DNA of 42,897 nucleotides from Verrucomicrobiales bacterium (GTDB lineage: Bacteria; Verrucomicrobiota; Verrucomicrobiia; Limisphaerales; CAIMTB01), in NCBI GenBank assembly GCA_016795425.1, contig JAEUHG010000161.1:1-42897 (forward strand). The letters are read 5' to 3'. Of this stretch, positions 1 through 7,843 are shown piece by piece; position 1 is the stretch's first letter; the number at the start of each line of letters is the position of its first letter. The notes under the pieces are model-generated. The model saw nothing but the letters and a program-made list of their open reading frames with translations, searched no databases and was not told the DNA's origin. Position numbers and translations under genes: made by a program.

Positions 1-280
1 CCTCGTGAGCCCTGAGCAGATCCCAGAAGCGGACTCCTTCCTCCTGGCAGGCCCGATGGAAGCGAACCAACTCATCCCGATCCGCGGCCGATAGGGCCAA
101 CCAGGCGGCACCCCCGTTTTCGATCTGGGTTCGAAGTCGGACCGCCTCGGCATCGGCCTCCTTCTTGGTGATGAAGATGGTTCGCCGGCGTGCACCGTCT
201 TCGACCCGATTTACGATCCACCGAACAACACCGCGTCGAACCAGTTTTGAAACGGTGATGTTCTGGCGTTTACCGGGCAT
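1..280 (-). CDS. Tyrosine-recombinase-like integrase, N-terminal part (cut by window edge)
   Basis: An open frame runs leftward from an ATG at 280 off the window edge, giving 93 residues. It begins MPGKRQNITVSK. A basic segment (about residues 17-35) is followed by FITKKEADAEAVRLR, a pattern usual for the arm-type DNA-binding domain at the start of tyrosine recombinases, where a short beta-hairpin leads into a Lys/Glu-rich helix. Residues 60-93 look like the start of a helical core-binding domain. The catalytic domain (R..H-R-H-Y) would lie outside the window, so the family call rests on the N terminus alone. The gene starts 160 bases beyond the 3' end of a tRNA-Val in the same orientation, the usual place for an integrase that uses the tRNA 3' end as attachment site. 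It could also be an unrelated DNA-binding protein. Confidence 0.55.
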   Translation of the reverse strand, partial: MPGKRQNITVSKLVRRGVVRWIVNRVEDGARRRTIFITKKEADAEAVRLRTQIENGGAAWLALSAADRDELVRFHRACQEEGVRFWDLLRAHE

Positions 281-439
281 CGTGGTGCCCAGTGGTGCCC
301 TGAAATGAGGGTGCGGTCAACCGCGAGTGGGTGGTGGGTAGGCGTCGGGTAAAAGCTGGAAGCGAGGTATTTTAGCTGGAAAATGGACGTAAATTATTGG
401 TTTTCAAGGAAATGATGGAGCGCTGACGAGGGGGAGAAA

Positions 440-514
440 TGGTGCGCGATAGAGGGCTCGAACCTCTGACCCCCTCCGTGTCAGGGAGGTGCTCTACCAC
501 TGAGCTAACCGCGC
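440..514 (-). tRNA. tRNA-Val (anticodon GAC), CCA encoded
   Basis: On the minus strand the 75 bases fold as a full cloverleaf. The acceptor GCGCGGT pairs with ATCGCGC, including one G-U. The D arm is GCTC/GAGC, the anticodon stem CCTCC/GGAGG carries the loop CTGACAC, and the T arm AGAGG/CCTCT carries a TTCGAGC loop. A discriminator A and an encoded CCA follow. The anticodon GAC reads GUC/GUU valine codons. A recombinase-like gene lies directly downstream. Confidence 0.95.
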
Positions 515-531
515 ACAAAAAGCGGACGAGG

Positions 532-560
532 AAAATGCCGATCGGACTGGGCTGGTGCAA
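532..560 (-). promoter_or_regulatory. Possible sigma70-type promoter of tRNA-Val
   Basis: On the minus strand TTGCAC (560-555) is separated by 17 bases from CATTTT (537-532), which ends 17 bases before the mature tRNA 5' end. The -35 box is a fair match to TTGACA and the -10 box a weak match to TATAAT. Spacing and position fit a tRNA promoter, but the assignment is by eye. I see nothing else in the 259 bases between the tRNA and the stop of the next gene. Confidence 0.3.
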
Positions 561-773
561 GCCTGGATTGCGGGTCGGGTAGGGAAGGAAGGGGGAAGGG
601 ACCTCGCGGTTCGTCGGTGCGCTGCGGGGTAGGGTGGCGCCGTTGTATAAGGCTCTACGGAACAAATTGCCCGCGCGTGGCCGGAGGCTTGGTTTGATTT
701 GGGGCCGGTTCATGACCCCACCCTTGCCGCTTCCCTAACCACCCTTCCGGCTCACCGTCCTCTGCGAGGCGGG

Positions 774-1289
774 TCAATGCGCAGTCGGCTTCGAGGCTTC
801 TTCCTTGGCGATCCGGCTGATGTAGCGCTGGAAGTCCTCGTCCTCACCGCTAAGCAGGGAGCTAAGCGCCTCGCGGAAATCGGCGCGGCGACACCATTCC
901 CGCATGTAATCCTCCCACGATTGCCAGAGGCGCTGGGTCTGGCGGTTCATTTTCTCCTCATAGACCAGGATGTAGGCGCTCTCGAGAATGGAGACCAGGA
1001 TGCCGAACAAGGCGTACTTCCGCTCGTTCTGGTCGGCGGACAACTCGATTTCGGAACTGCCGCGCCGGAGGAGATGCAGGTCGGCGTTGTCGAGAACCAG
1101 TTTGAGGAAGTCGGTGTATTGGTCGGAGAGGCGCTGAAAGAGCTCCTCCTCCTCGTTCTGACGTTCCCGTCGTTGTTCGAAGAGGAAGACGAGAATGGCG
1201 AAAGGCAGGCCGACCACCGTGACGACGTAGCTTAGGAACTCGAACCACTCGAGCAGGGTCCAGGCTGCCGTTTCGCCAGCTGCGAACAT
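774..1289 (-). CDS. Small membrane-anchored hypothetical protein
   Basis: This encodes 171 residues from an ATG at 1289. One hydrophobic segment at about residues 17-36 is followed by a charged stretch (EQRRERQNEEEELFQRL) that predicts a helix or coiled coil. The remaining ~115 residues are polar and mostly helical, and rich in Trp, Glu and Arg. This suggests an inner-membrane anchor with a cytoplasmic helical domain. I do not recognise a named family; similar single-pass proteins are usually annotated as hypothetical. An opposite-strand frame over the same bases (699-1235) is rejected because its product is less protein-like. The gene diverges from the glucan phosphorylase across about 200 bases, which must contain both promoters. 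Confidence 0.75.
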   Translation of the reverse strand: MFAAGETAAWTLLEWFEFLSYVVTVVGLPFAILVFLFEQRRERQNEEEELFQRLSDQYTDFLKLVLDNADLHLLRRGSSEIELSADQNERKYALFGILVSILESAYILVYEEKMNRQTQRLWQSWEDYMREWCRRADFREALSSLLSGEDEDFQRYISRIAKEEASKPTAH

Positions 1290-1492
1290 GCCTCAATCTC
1301 CGGTCGGCCGTCCCGCGAGGCAAGGCTGGTGACGAGACGGCGGCGTGTGAGGGCCCGTGGAGGGATCTTCTAAAGGGATCAATTACTCGCGTCGATAGGT
1401 TCCATGTGGAGATTTCGTTTGCGGCACCCAAATCGCGATCCCTAGGTTTCCGACGCGGCGCGGGCCGACGTCCCGCCACCCGCGTCCTATTC

Positions 1493-3685
1493 ATGACCTC
1501 TCACGAACCATCTTCCACGGAACTCGCCGAACTCCGCAGTGGCCTTCATCGCCTGGCACGCAATCTTTGGTGGACCTGGAATCAGGATGCCCAGGATCTG
1601 TTCCAGGAATTGTCCCCGCGTTCGTGGCAAAACCTCTATCACAACGCGGTGGCTGTGCTGCGCGAGGTTTCGGATTACGAACTGAAGGTCCACTTGATGG
1701 AACCTGAGTTTCGCCGTCGGGTGACGGGGGTCTTGCAGGATTTTGACGCTTACCTGAACGAGCCGAACACCTGGGCGCACGAGAACGCGTCGCAACTGGA
1801 GGAACATCCGGTCGCCTATTTTTCGGCCGAGTTCGGATTCCACGAGACGTTGCCCATCGCCGCGGGCGGGCTTGGGGTTCTGGCGGGCGACCACGCCAAG
1901 GCGGCCAGCGACCTGGGTCTCAGTTTCGTGGGGATCTCCCTGTTCTACCGCGAGGGCTATTTCCAGCAGGCCATCGATGGCAACAATTGGCAGACCGAAT
2001 ATTATTCCTGGCTGGATCCCAAGAACCTGCCGCTGGAACAGGTGCTCGATGCTGATGGGGAACCGGTGAAGTGCAGCGTCCGTTTGGGTTTGAGCACGGT
2101 GTTCTTCCAGGCCTGGCGGGTGAATGTGGGGCGGTGCCCGGTTTATCTGCTCGACCCGTACCTCGACGAGAACGAGGAGCATTTCAAGAAACTGGCGGCG
2201 CGGGTCTACGGCGGCGACAGCACCACGCGCATCATGCAGGAGATCCTACTGGGCGTGGGCGGTGTCCGTCTGTTGCGAACCTTGGGTATTGCGCCGTCGG
2301 TGTTCCACATGAACGAAGGCCACGCCGCGTTCCTGATCCTGGAATTGGTGCGCGAGCGAATGGCGGCGGGGCTCTCGTTCGATGACGCCTTCGCGGCGGC
2401 CAAGGCGGAGTGTGTGTTCACCACCCACACGCCGGTGGAAGCGGGCCACGACCGGTTCAGCCCCGAGTTAATGGCCTATATGGCGCACAAATTTGCGCCG
2501 CAATTGGGGCTGACTCAGGAGCAGTTGTTGGGGCTGGGTCGGGTCCGTCCGAACGATGCTCACGAACCGTTCTGCATGACGGTCCTGGCTTTGAAAGGAT
2601 CGAGGTCCGCCAATGGCGTCAGCGAATTGCACGGGGCAGTCAGCCGGGAAATGTGGACCTCGTTGTTCCCGGGCAAGACCGTCGACCAGGTACCGATCGG
2701 CCACATCACCAATGGTGTGCATCTGCCGGGTTGGATGAAAGGGGCGGTGCGTCGGTTCTGGTACACGCAGTACTGCGACTGGGAGAAGGCCAACGGCAAG
2801 GCCACTCCGGAAGCGCCGCACATCCGCACCGCGGATGCCTGGGAGCGCCTGGTGAACTCACAGGACTTCTGGACGCGCATCATGGATCCTTCGGTGACCA
2901 GTGACGAAGAGTTGTGGTCGCTCCGCTATAAGCTGCGTCGGCAGTTGGTGGAGTTCGCCCGAAGGCGCTTGCTGATCCAAGGCCAGCGCATTTCGCAGCG
3001 GGATTTCATCGAGTTCGATCACCTGTTGAGCACGGACGCCCTGACGATCGGCTTTGCGCGTCGATTCGCCACCTACAAGCGGGCTCCGTTGATCTTCGAT
3101 CAGTTCGAGAACATGGTGCGACTGGTGCGCGATCCGCAGCGTCCGGTGCAGTTCATATTCGCGGGCAAAGCGCATCCGCGCGACGACGCGGGCAAGAGTT
3201 TCATTCAGAAGATCATTCACCTCAGCAAGCACAGTGAGCTGAAGGGGCACGTGGTTTTCATCGAGAACTACGACATTCACGTCGCTCGGCAGATGACCAG
3301 CGGCTGCGATGTGTGGCTGAACAACCCGCGGCGACCTTTGGAAGCCTCGGGCACCAGCGGCATGAAGACTTCGACCCATGGCTGCCTCAACCTCAGCATT
3401 CTGGATGGCTGGTGGCGGGAAGGGTTCAATGGGCAGAACGGTTTTGCCATCGGGCCGGACTCCCATCCTTCGGATGTGGCCGAGCAGGACCGGGTGGACA
3501 GCCTGAATCTCTACAAGGCGCTGACCGAACAGGTGATCCCGTGTTTCTACAACCGTGATGCCGACGGCATTCCGCGGCAGTGGCTGAAGCGGATCCGTTC
3601 GGCCATTAGCACCTTGGCTCCGAAGTACACCACCTGGCGCATGGTGCAGGAGTACGTGGCGAAGTACTACCTAACGGGGAAGTAG
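1493..3685 (+). CDS. glgP: Alpha-glucan phosphorylase (GT35, GlgP-type short family)
   Basis: The 730-residue enzyme releases glucose 1-phosphate from glycogen or maltodextrin using phosphate and pyridoxal phosphate. The N terminus has the LARNLWWTWN motif typical of the bacterial/archaeal alpha-glucan phosphorylase subfamily (TIGR02094 type), followed by AYFSAEFGFHETLPIAAGGL and the substrate-site region HMNEGHAAF. The PLP-binding segment RRPLEASGTSGMKTSTHG places the Schiff-base lysine at residue 625. Length and motif order fit the family and no key residue is missing. The frame stays open upstream to an ATG at 1406. I prefer 1493 because the extra 29 residues are basic and unlike the family, whereas the protein from 1493 begins just before the conserved start. 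No strong ribosome-binding site is seen at either. No other glycogen gene is nearby. Confidence 0.95.
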   Translation: MTSHEPSSTELAELRSGLHRLARNLWWTWNQDAQDLFQELSPRSWQNLYHNAVAVLREVSDYELKVHLMEPEFRRRVTGVLQDFDAYLNEPNTWAHENASQLEEHPVAYFSAEFGFHETLPIAAGGLGVLAGDHAKAASDLGLSFVGISLFYREGYFQQAIDGNNWQTEYYSWLDPKNLPLEQVLDADGEPVKCSVRLGLSTVFFQAWRVNVGRCPVYLLDPYLDENEEHFKKLAARVYGGDSTTRIMQEILLGVGGVRLLRTLGIAPSVFHMNEGHAAFLILELVRERMAAGLSFDDAFAAAKAECVFTTHTPVEAGHDRFSPELMAYMAHKFAPQLGLTQEQLLGLGRVRPNDAHEPFCMTVLALKGSRSANGVSELHGAVSREMWTSLFPGKTVDQVPIGHITNGVHLPGWMKGAVRRFWYTQYCDWEKANGKATPEAPHIRTADAWERLVNSQDFWTRIMDPSVTSDEELWSLRYKLRRQLVEFARRRLLIQGQRISQRDFIEFDHLLSTDALTIGFARRFATYKRAPLIFDQFENMVRLVRDPQRPVQFIFAGKAHPRDDAGKSFIQKIIHLSKHSELKGHVVFIENYDIHVARQMTSGCDVWLNNPRRPLEASGTSGMKTSTHGCLNLSILDGWWREGFNGQNGFAIGPDSHPSDVAEQDRVDSLNLYKALTEQVIPCFYNRDADGIPRQWLKRIRSAISTLAPKYTTWRMVQEYVAKYYLTGK

Positions 3686-3744
3686 ATCCCGCTTTCAGGT
3701 GCTTGCCACCGGGGCCTCAAATCCGGATAGTCGCCGCCCGCGGT

Positions 3745-3819
3745 GCCAGGGTAGCTCAGAGGTAGAGCAGGGGACTCATAAGCCCTTGGTCGGGGGTTCA
3801 ATTCCCTCCCCTGGCACCA
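3745..3819 (+). tRNA. tRNA with CAU anticodon (probably elongator tRNA-Met), CCA encoded
   Basis: The cloverleaf has acceptor GCCAGGG/CCCTGGC, D stem GCTC/GAGC, anticodon loop CTCATAA, T stem GGGGG/CCCTC with loop TTCAATT, discriminator A and an encoded CCA. The anticodon stem GGGGA/GCCCT has an A31-G39 mismatch next to the loop. A G1-C72 pair argues against an initiator tRNA. A CAU anticodon could also belong to tRNA-Ile2, whose C34 is changed to lysidine. Methionine is the default reading, but sequence alone does not settle it. Confidence 0.88.
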
Positions 3820-3870
3820 AATTATTCTGCCAGAAGCCGTTCCGCGGGTCGAACTCGGTGAATGGAATCC

Positions 3871-3881
3871 GGGTCAGACCC
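3871..3881. repeat. Short inverted repeat GGGTCAGACCC
   Basis: Two perfect 5-base arms flank one central base. Motifs of the GGGTC-N-GACCC kind occur in dispersed REP-like elements of several bacteria. Only one copy is obvious here, so the link is an inference. Confidence 0.4.
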
Positions 3882-3975
3882 AGAATCACACCGATTTTGA
3901 GCGATGCACGGCGCTCGCCCGATTCCTGGGGTTTGATCATCTCTCGAGGGCAGGAGTGAGCCTGACCGGACAACT

Positions 3976-4004
3976 TCGATACCGATTCCGATTCCGATTC
4001 CGAT
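3976..4004. repeat. CCGATT hexanucleotide tandem repeat
   Basis: Three full CCGATT units and a partial fourth (3982-4004) follow a related TCGATA unit. The tract is intergenic, 157 bases after the CAU tRNA. It may be a slippage-prone simple repeat or part of a larger intergenic element. Confidence 0.75.
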
Positions 4005-4142
4005 GCGGATCCTGAGGGTCGAGAACTTCGACGCCTTGGTGCGCCTTGGGGGCGGGCAGGTCGGTTGAATGAAATGCAGAATGCAGCGTGCTGGGACAGC
4101 CCCGCGCTCGGGGAATGGAAAGCATCGCGCCGCGACCAGGGC

Positions 4143-4865
4143 TCAACGTCGGGGTGCGGCGGGGGCGGGTCGGGAACCGGGCTTGGATGGAGGCGCATTC
4201 GCGGGTGGAGCGATGGTGGCAGGACGATTCTTGGACCACTGTGTCTCCAGTTCTCGAAACATCACCCGCAGGATCAGGGGGGTGAAATCTTCCTCGGAGC
4301 GGACATTGCGCAGAATTTCGTTGGTTACGCCGACATGGATTTCCCGGACCTGATTCGTGGGGCCAAGGCGAATGAGGCGCAGGGTGCCGAGCGACAGGTT
4401 TAGGGTGTCGATACCGGTGAACTCCAATCCGGGCGGCGCAAGAACTGCCGCATCGACCGGAGTGGCGCGGTTTTCGACCGTATTGCGCAGTGCGAAGAGG
4501 TTGGTGGCCCCGGCGGCGTTTCGTACGACGTTGAGCTCGGCGAGGTGCAATCGGGCCAGGCGCAGGCGCAGTTCCCGGCGCCAGAGTTGAGGGCCATCGA
4601 GTTCGAGATGGAGTTCGGGCAGCGACAGCAGGCGACCGCCGCCAAACTCGGCGCTATTGAAGATTTCGAACTGGGACAAGGTCACGCTTCCCGCCAGCCA
4701 GGCCGAGCGAACAGATTGCAGTCGGGTCTCGAGTCCAGTGACGGTTCGCACTCGATAAATCAGCCATTCGCGAAGCAGGGCATCCTTGAGCAGGAAGAGG
4801 GCCGTCGCCAGGACGATGCCCAGGATCAGGAAACGGAAGAGCCAGCGGACGGCGAAGCGGATCAC
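4143..4865 (-). CDS. AsmA/DUF748-like envelope protein (short)
   Basis: This gives 240 residues from a GTG at 4865, 22 bases after the stop of the gene upstream. A basic N terminus precedes one membrane segment (about residues 8-27, RFLILGIVLATALFLL). A beta-rich periplasmic part follows, with alternating hydrophobic strands such as LHLELDGPQLWRRELRLRLA and IDTLNLSLGTLRL. These strands are typical of the repeating beta-groove of AsmA-like proteins, which act in outer-membrane lipid homeostasis. The C terminus (about 215-240) is Pro/Ala-rich and disordered. Full AsmA proteins are much longer, so this is a short single-module version and the family call is from pattern only. It is last in a leftward run behind purSQ, the ketosynthase and a Cys-rich protein. 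Confidence 0.65.
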   Translation of the reverse strand: MIRFAVRWLFRFLILGIVLATALFLLKDALLREWLIYRVRTVTGLETRLQSVRSAWLAGSVTLSQFEIFNSAEFGGGRLLSLPELHLELDGPQLWRRELRLRLARLHLAELNVVRNAAGATNLFALRNTVENRATPVDAAVLAPPGLEFTGIDTLNLSLGTLRLIRLGPTNQVREIHVGVTNEILRNVRSEEDFTPLILRVMFRELETQWSKNRPATIAPPANAPPSKPGSRPAPAAPRR

Positions 4866-4887
4866 GCGGGCATCCTCCAGGACCGGG

Positions 4888-5499
4888 TCAGGTCAGAACG
4901 ATGTCTTCCGGTCGGACATCGAGGCATTCGTCCTGGTCCTCCCACACGACCGCCGGAAAATGTTCCAGGAGTTTGGGAAGTTGGGTCTTGGCAACGCGGG
5001 CGAGCATCTTCTCGGCCTTGCCGGCGGCCTCGTCGAGTGCGCGCTCATAATTGCCGCATTGCTTGCGCTGGCGATCATCCCAGTGGGCGACATCGTGGAT
5101 CTCGCCGTATTCCTCGGCCCATTTGCGGAGCGTCGCCTGGATCGGGGAGGGCAGGGCATCGACGTTGACGGCGGTGGAACCGCAATGCTGACACAGCAAA
5201 CCGGAATCGAGCAGGTCGCGGGTGAAAAGAGGGAGCAAGGGGGCGCGGCAGCAGTCGGATTCGCGATAGGCCATGGGCGCATTGGCAAGGCGTTTCAGCC
5301 ATACCTGCCGCGCGTGGCCAACCTGGGCCGCAAGTCGGTAGGCGCCAACCAGCGGGTGGGACATGCGCCAGAGGCGGCCTTCCAATTGACCCAACGTTTG
5401 TGACATCCAACGGGCCAGCGAGAGATCGTCGAAATCCCTGAAAACGCGACCATACTCCTGCCACAAGCGTTCGACGGGAGATTCGGCGGCCTCAGACAT
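4888..5499 (-). CDS. Hypothetical protein with a possible zinc-binding Cys cluster
   Basis: This encodes 203 residues from an ATG at 5499. There is no signal peptide or membrane segment, so it is probably cytoplasmic. The middle carries CC at 83-84 and CQHC at 103-106, spaced about 20 residues apart, which could form a zinc ribbon. The flanking regions are helical and Trp-rich, and the C terminus is acidic (WEDQDECLDVRPEDIVLT). I do not recognise the family. The gene begins 55 bases after the ketosynthase stop and is followed 22 bases later by the AsmA-like gene, so all three are probably co-transcribed. Confidence 0.75.
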   Translation of the reverse strand: MSEAAESPVERLWQEYGRVFRDFDDLSLARWMSQTLGQLEGRLWRMSHPLVGAYRLAAQVGHARQVWLKRLANAPMAYRESDCCRAPLLPLFTRDLLDSGLLCQHCGSTAVNVDALPSPIQATLRKWAEEYGEIHDVAHWDDRQRKQCGNYERALDEAAGKAEKMLARVAKTQLPKLLEHFPAVVWEDQDECLDVRPEDIVLT

Positions 5500-5554
5500 G
5501 GCGCTGAGACTGGTTGCCGGGAGGCGATTTGTCCAATCCGCGGTGCGATTCCCG

Positions 5555-6757
5555 CTATTCCCCGGCCGGGATGAAAATCAGGGATGCGGTATTTCCCCAA
5601 AAACCGAGCGAATTCGACATCACAGCTGGACTGAGCAGCGGCGCTGGTTGATCGATGAGCACTCGAATGCCCAGCGTCGGATCGAGGTGAACGCAGGCGG
5701 CGGAGGGAGGCGCCAGGCGGGCTCGGAGTGTTTGGATGGCGATAACAGCTTCCACCGCAGCGACGGCGCCGAAGCTGTGGCCCGTCACGGCCTTTGTCGA
5801 ACTGACGGGTAAGGTGTCGGTGCATGTTCCGAACACCCGCCGCAAGGCAGCGGCTTCCGCCGCGTCATTGACGCGGGTGCCGGTGCCATGCGCATTGACG
5901 TAACCGATGGCTTCAGGTTCGAGGCGGGCTTCCGCCAAGGCCAATTGCATGGCGCGGACCAATCCGTCGCCGTCGGGTCGAGCGGCGACGCGGTTGTGGC
6001 TTTCGGCCGCCATGGCTGCGCCGGCCAAGCGGGCGGCAATGGTGGCGCCCCGGCGTCGGGCGTTCGCTTCAGATTCCAGGACCAGGAAGGCCGCGCCTTC
6101 GCCTGGCACGGTGCCATTACGATGCTGGTCGAACGGGCGACAGGCGTCGGCCGCGGTGGGGCCATGTCCGACAATTCCTGCCGCGGTGAACTGGTCGAGC
6201 AGTCCTGGCGCCAGAGGGGCTTCGGCGCCTCCGGCGATCACGGCATCGGCGATTCCGCCGCGGATCATACAGGCCGCCATGGCGATCGCGTGGGCCGCCG
6301 AGGCGCAGGTTGCCGAGAGGGTGAGACAAGGTCCGCGCACCCGCAAAGCCAGCGAGAGCGCGCCACTGATGGACGCGACGGCGGAGTGGGCGGCGCGGGT
6401 GGGACGCAACCGGGTGGTGGGTGGTTCGGTCCAGAGACCCGCGGGCCCGCGGGAGTTGCCGACGAGGATGGCGATGCGAGTCGGGTCGATGTCAGCGAGT
6501 CGGGCTTGGTGGAAAGCGTGGTGGGCGGCTGCCAGCGCCAGTTGGGCGCTGCGGTCCATGCGATGGATCTGGGGAAAATGGGTCGATCGTTCGGGGGTGG
6601 GAGCCTGGCAGACGGCGATGGCAGGCCGTTCGGAAACTCCGAAGGTGGCGCGTGGGAGACCGCGGAGGGCGTTGTGGTGGAGTTCCTCCGGAGAGGTCCC
6701 TGCCGCGCACCACACACCCAAGCCGGTGATTGCCAAAGGGGCGGAGTCAGGAATCAC
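5555..6757 (-). CDS. Beta-ketoacyl-[acyl-carrier-protein] synthase family protein
   Basis: This is a 400-residue thiolase-fold condensing enzyme of the KAS I/II type, which performs decarboxylative condensation of malonyl-ACP with an acyl chain. The catalytic triad is intact. The nucleophile Cys151 sits in SATCASAAHA, His290 in NAHGTGT and His327 in KAVTGHSFGA, with the supporting Lys322 also present. The size matches FabF. The sequence looks divergent around the active site (ordinary FabF enzymes usually have a TACA-type motif). No carrier protein, reductase or dehydratase lies nearby, so this is probably a specialised or accessory synthase rather than the housekeeping FabF. The start is a GTG at 6757, immediately before the conserved LAITGLG strand. 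The gene follows purQ by about 100 bases. Confidence 0.9.
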   Translation of the reverse strand: MIPDSAPLAITGLGVWCAAGTSPEELHHNALRGLPRATFGVSERPAIAVCQAPTPERSTHFPQIHRMDRSAQLALAAAHHAFHQARLADIDPTRIAILVGNSRGPAGLWTEPPTTRLRPTRAAHSAVASISGALSLALRVRGPCLTLSATCASAAHAIAMAACMIRGGIADAVIAGGAEAPLAPGLLDQFTAAGIVGHGPTAADACRPFDQHRNGTVPGEGAAFLVLESEANARRRGATIAARLAGAAMAAESHNRVAARPDGDGLVRAMQLALAEARLEPEAIGYVNAHGTGTRVNDAAEAAALRRVFGTCTDTLPVSSTKAVTGHSFGAVAAVEAVIAIQTLRARLAPPSAACVHLDPTLGIRVLIDQPAPLLSPAVMSNSLGFWGNTASLIFIPAGE

Positions 6758-6859
6758 GCAATGAAACGGGGCTGGAGACTGGAGGCAAGGAGTGACCGAC
6801 GACCGAATCGACCCGGCGGCGTTGTGGAAGGCGCGGCCGGTATCCGTGTGGAGACCGCC

Positions 6860-7573
6860 TCAGGCGGCCTTGCTGGCGTCGCGCTGGCGCAACGCCGTGA
6901 GGATACTTTCGAAGATGGGCATTCCATCTTCGCTGCCGAGGGAGGCTTCGCAGGCGCGTTCGGGGTGCGGCATCAATCCGGCCACGTTCCGCGCCGCATT
7001 GCAGACACCGGCGATGTGGGTGACGGATCCATTCGGGTTGGCGCTGTCGGAGCCCAGGCCTTTGGAATCGCAGTATTCCCAGAGGATCTGGTCCTGCGCC
7101 CGCAGTTGCTCGAGCGTGGCGGCGTCCGCGAAATAGCAGCCCTCGCCATGGGCGATGGGGATTCTAAGGATGCGCCCTTCGGGAATGGCGTTGGTGAACG
7201 GGGACCGCCGAGTGACGGTGCGGAGGTGGACGTGTTCGCAGCGGAACTGGAGGGACCGGTTGCGGATCAAGGCGCCGGGAAGGAGTCCGGCTTCGCACAG
7301 GACCTGGAAGCCATTGCAGATGCCGAGCACCAGGCCGCCCTCCGCGGCGAACTGTTGAACGCTCTGCATGACCGGACTGAAACGGGCGATGGCACCGCAG
7401 CGAAGGTAGTCCCCGTAGCTAAAGCCTCCGGGGACGATCACGGCATCCGCACCGCGCAGGTCGGTGTCTTTATGCCACACATAATCGCCGTCGAGTTTGA
7501 GCACTTGCCGGACGACGTGGAGGGCGTCCTGGTCGCAGTTGGACGCCGGGAATTGGAGTACCGCGAAGCGCAT
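6860..7573 (-). CDS. purQ: Phosphoribosylformylglycinamidine synthase, glutaminase subunit PurQ
   Basis: This 237-residue class I glutamine amidotransferase supplies ammonia to PurL in step four of purine synthesis (FGAR to FGAM). The nucleophile Cys86 lies in GICNGFQ, and the His203/Glu205 pair lies in MPHPE. The N terminus (MRFAVLQFPASNCDQD) and the VPGGFSYGDYLRCGAIA segment are characteristic of PurQ. Length is normal. It starts with an ATG at 7573, 24 bases after purS, so the two form an operon. This split PurS/PurQ/PurL system implies a small-type purL elsewhere, since none is in the window. Confidence 0.97.
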   Translation of the reverse strand: MRFAVLQFPASNCDQDALHVVRQVLKLDGDYVWHKDTDLRGADAVIVPGGFSYGDYLRCGAIARFSPVMQSVQQFAAEGGLVLGICNGFQVLCEAGLLPGALIRNRSLQFRCEHVHLRTVTRRSPFTNAIPEGRILRIPIAHGEGCYFADAATLEQLRAQDQILWEYCDSKGLGSDSANPNGSVTHIAGVCNAARNVAGLMPHPERACEASLGSEDGMPIFESILTALRQRDASKAA

Positions 7574-7597
7574 GGGCGAAAATTGGGACGGGGATGA

Positions 7598-7843
7598 CTA
7601 GTCCACGATTTCCAGGCGATAATCCTCAATGATGGGATTGCTGAGGAAACGGTGGCTGGCCTGGTCGAGCGCCTTGCGGGCCGCCTCGCGGTCGCTGCCG
7701 GGGGCGAGGTCGACCTCGATGTACTTGCCCACATGCACCGCCTGGATTCCCGAGTAGCCCATGTGTTCGAGGGCGTTCTGCACGGTCTTGCCTTGGGGAT
7801 CGAGGACGGCCTTCTTGGGGGTGATGATGATCTTCGCCTTCAT
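7598..7843 (-). CDS. purS: Phosphoribosylformylglycinamidine synthase subunit PurS
   Basis: This is an 81-residue protein starting MKAKIIITPKKAVLDPQG and containing the GKYIEVDL segment typical of PurS. PurS is the small structural subunit that joins PurQ and PurL for ammonia transfer. The frame extends 60 codons upstream, but those residues are Pro/Arg-rich and lie over the promoter region of a divergent gene. The ATG at 7843 gives the exact family length. purQ follows 24 bases later. The 116 bases between this start and the divergent oxidoreductase start must hold promoters for both. Confidence 0.95.
   Translation of the reverse strand: MKAKIIITPKKAVLDPQGKTVQNALEHMGYSGIQAVHVGKYIEVDLAPGSDREAARKALDQASHRFLSNPIIEDYRLEIVD

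Larger units (their letters stand above)
3820..4142. other. Intergenic region without a supportable gene
   Basis: The 323 bases between the CAU tRNA and the stop codon of the AsmA-like gene hold only short frames. Their products are low in complexity (Ser-Glu repeats on the minus strand) and look non-coding. Visible structure consists of an inverted repeat GGGTCAGACCC at 3871-3881 and a CCGATT hexamer tract at 3976-4004. These look like parts of a dispersed intergenic repeat element rather than a gene. Confidence 0.6.

Noticed and set aside
372..713. A 113-codon minus-strand frame across the tRNA-Val
   Set aside because: It contains the entire tRNA gene and its flanks; the product is an artefact of the structured RNA sequence.
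699..1235. A 178-codon plus-strand frame opposite the small membrane protein
   Set aside because: The minus-strand product has a membrane segment and coherent helices; the plus-strand one is a Leu/Glu-rich mirror of it.
5888..7597. A 569-codon plus-strand frame across the ketosynthase and purQ genes
   Set aside because: It is antisense to two genes with intact catalytic motifs. Its product is Gly/Arg/Ala-rich without domain features, as expected from GC-rich antisense DNA.
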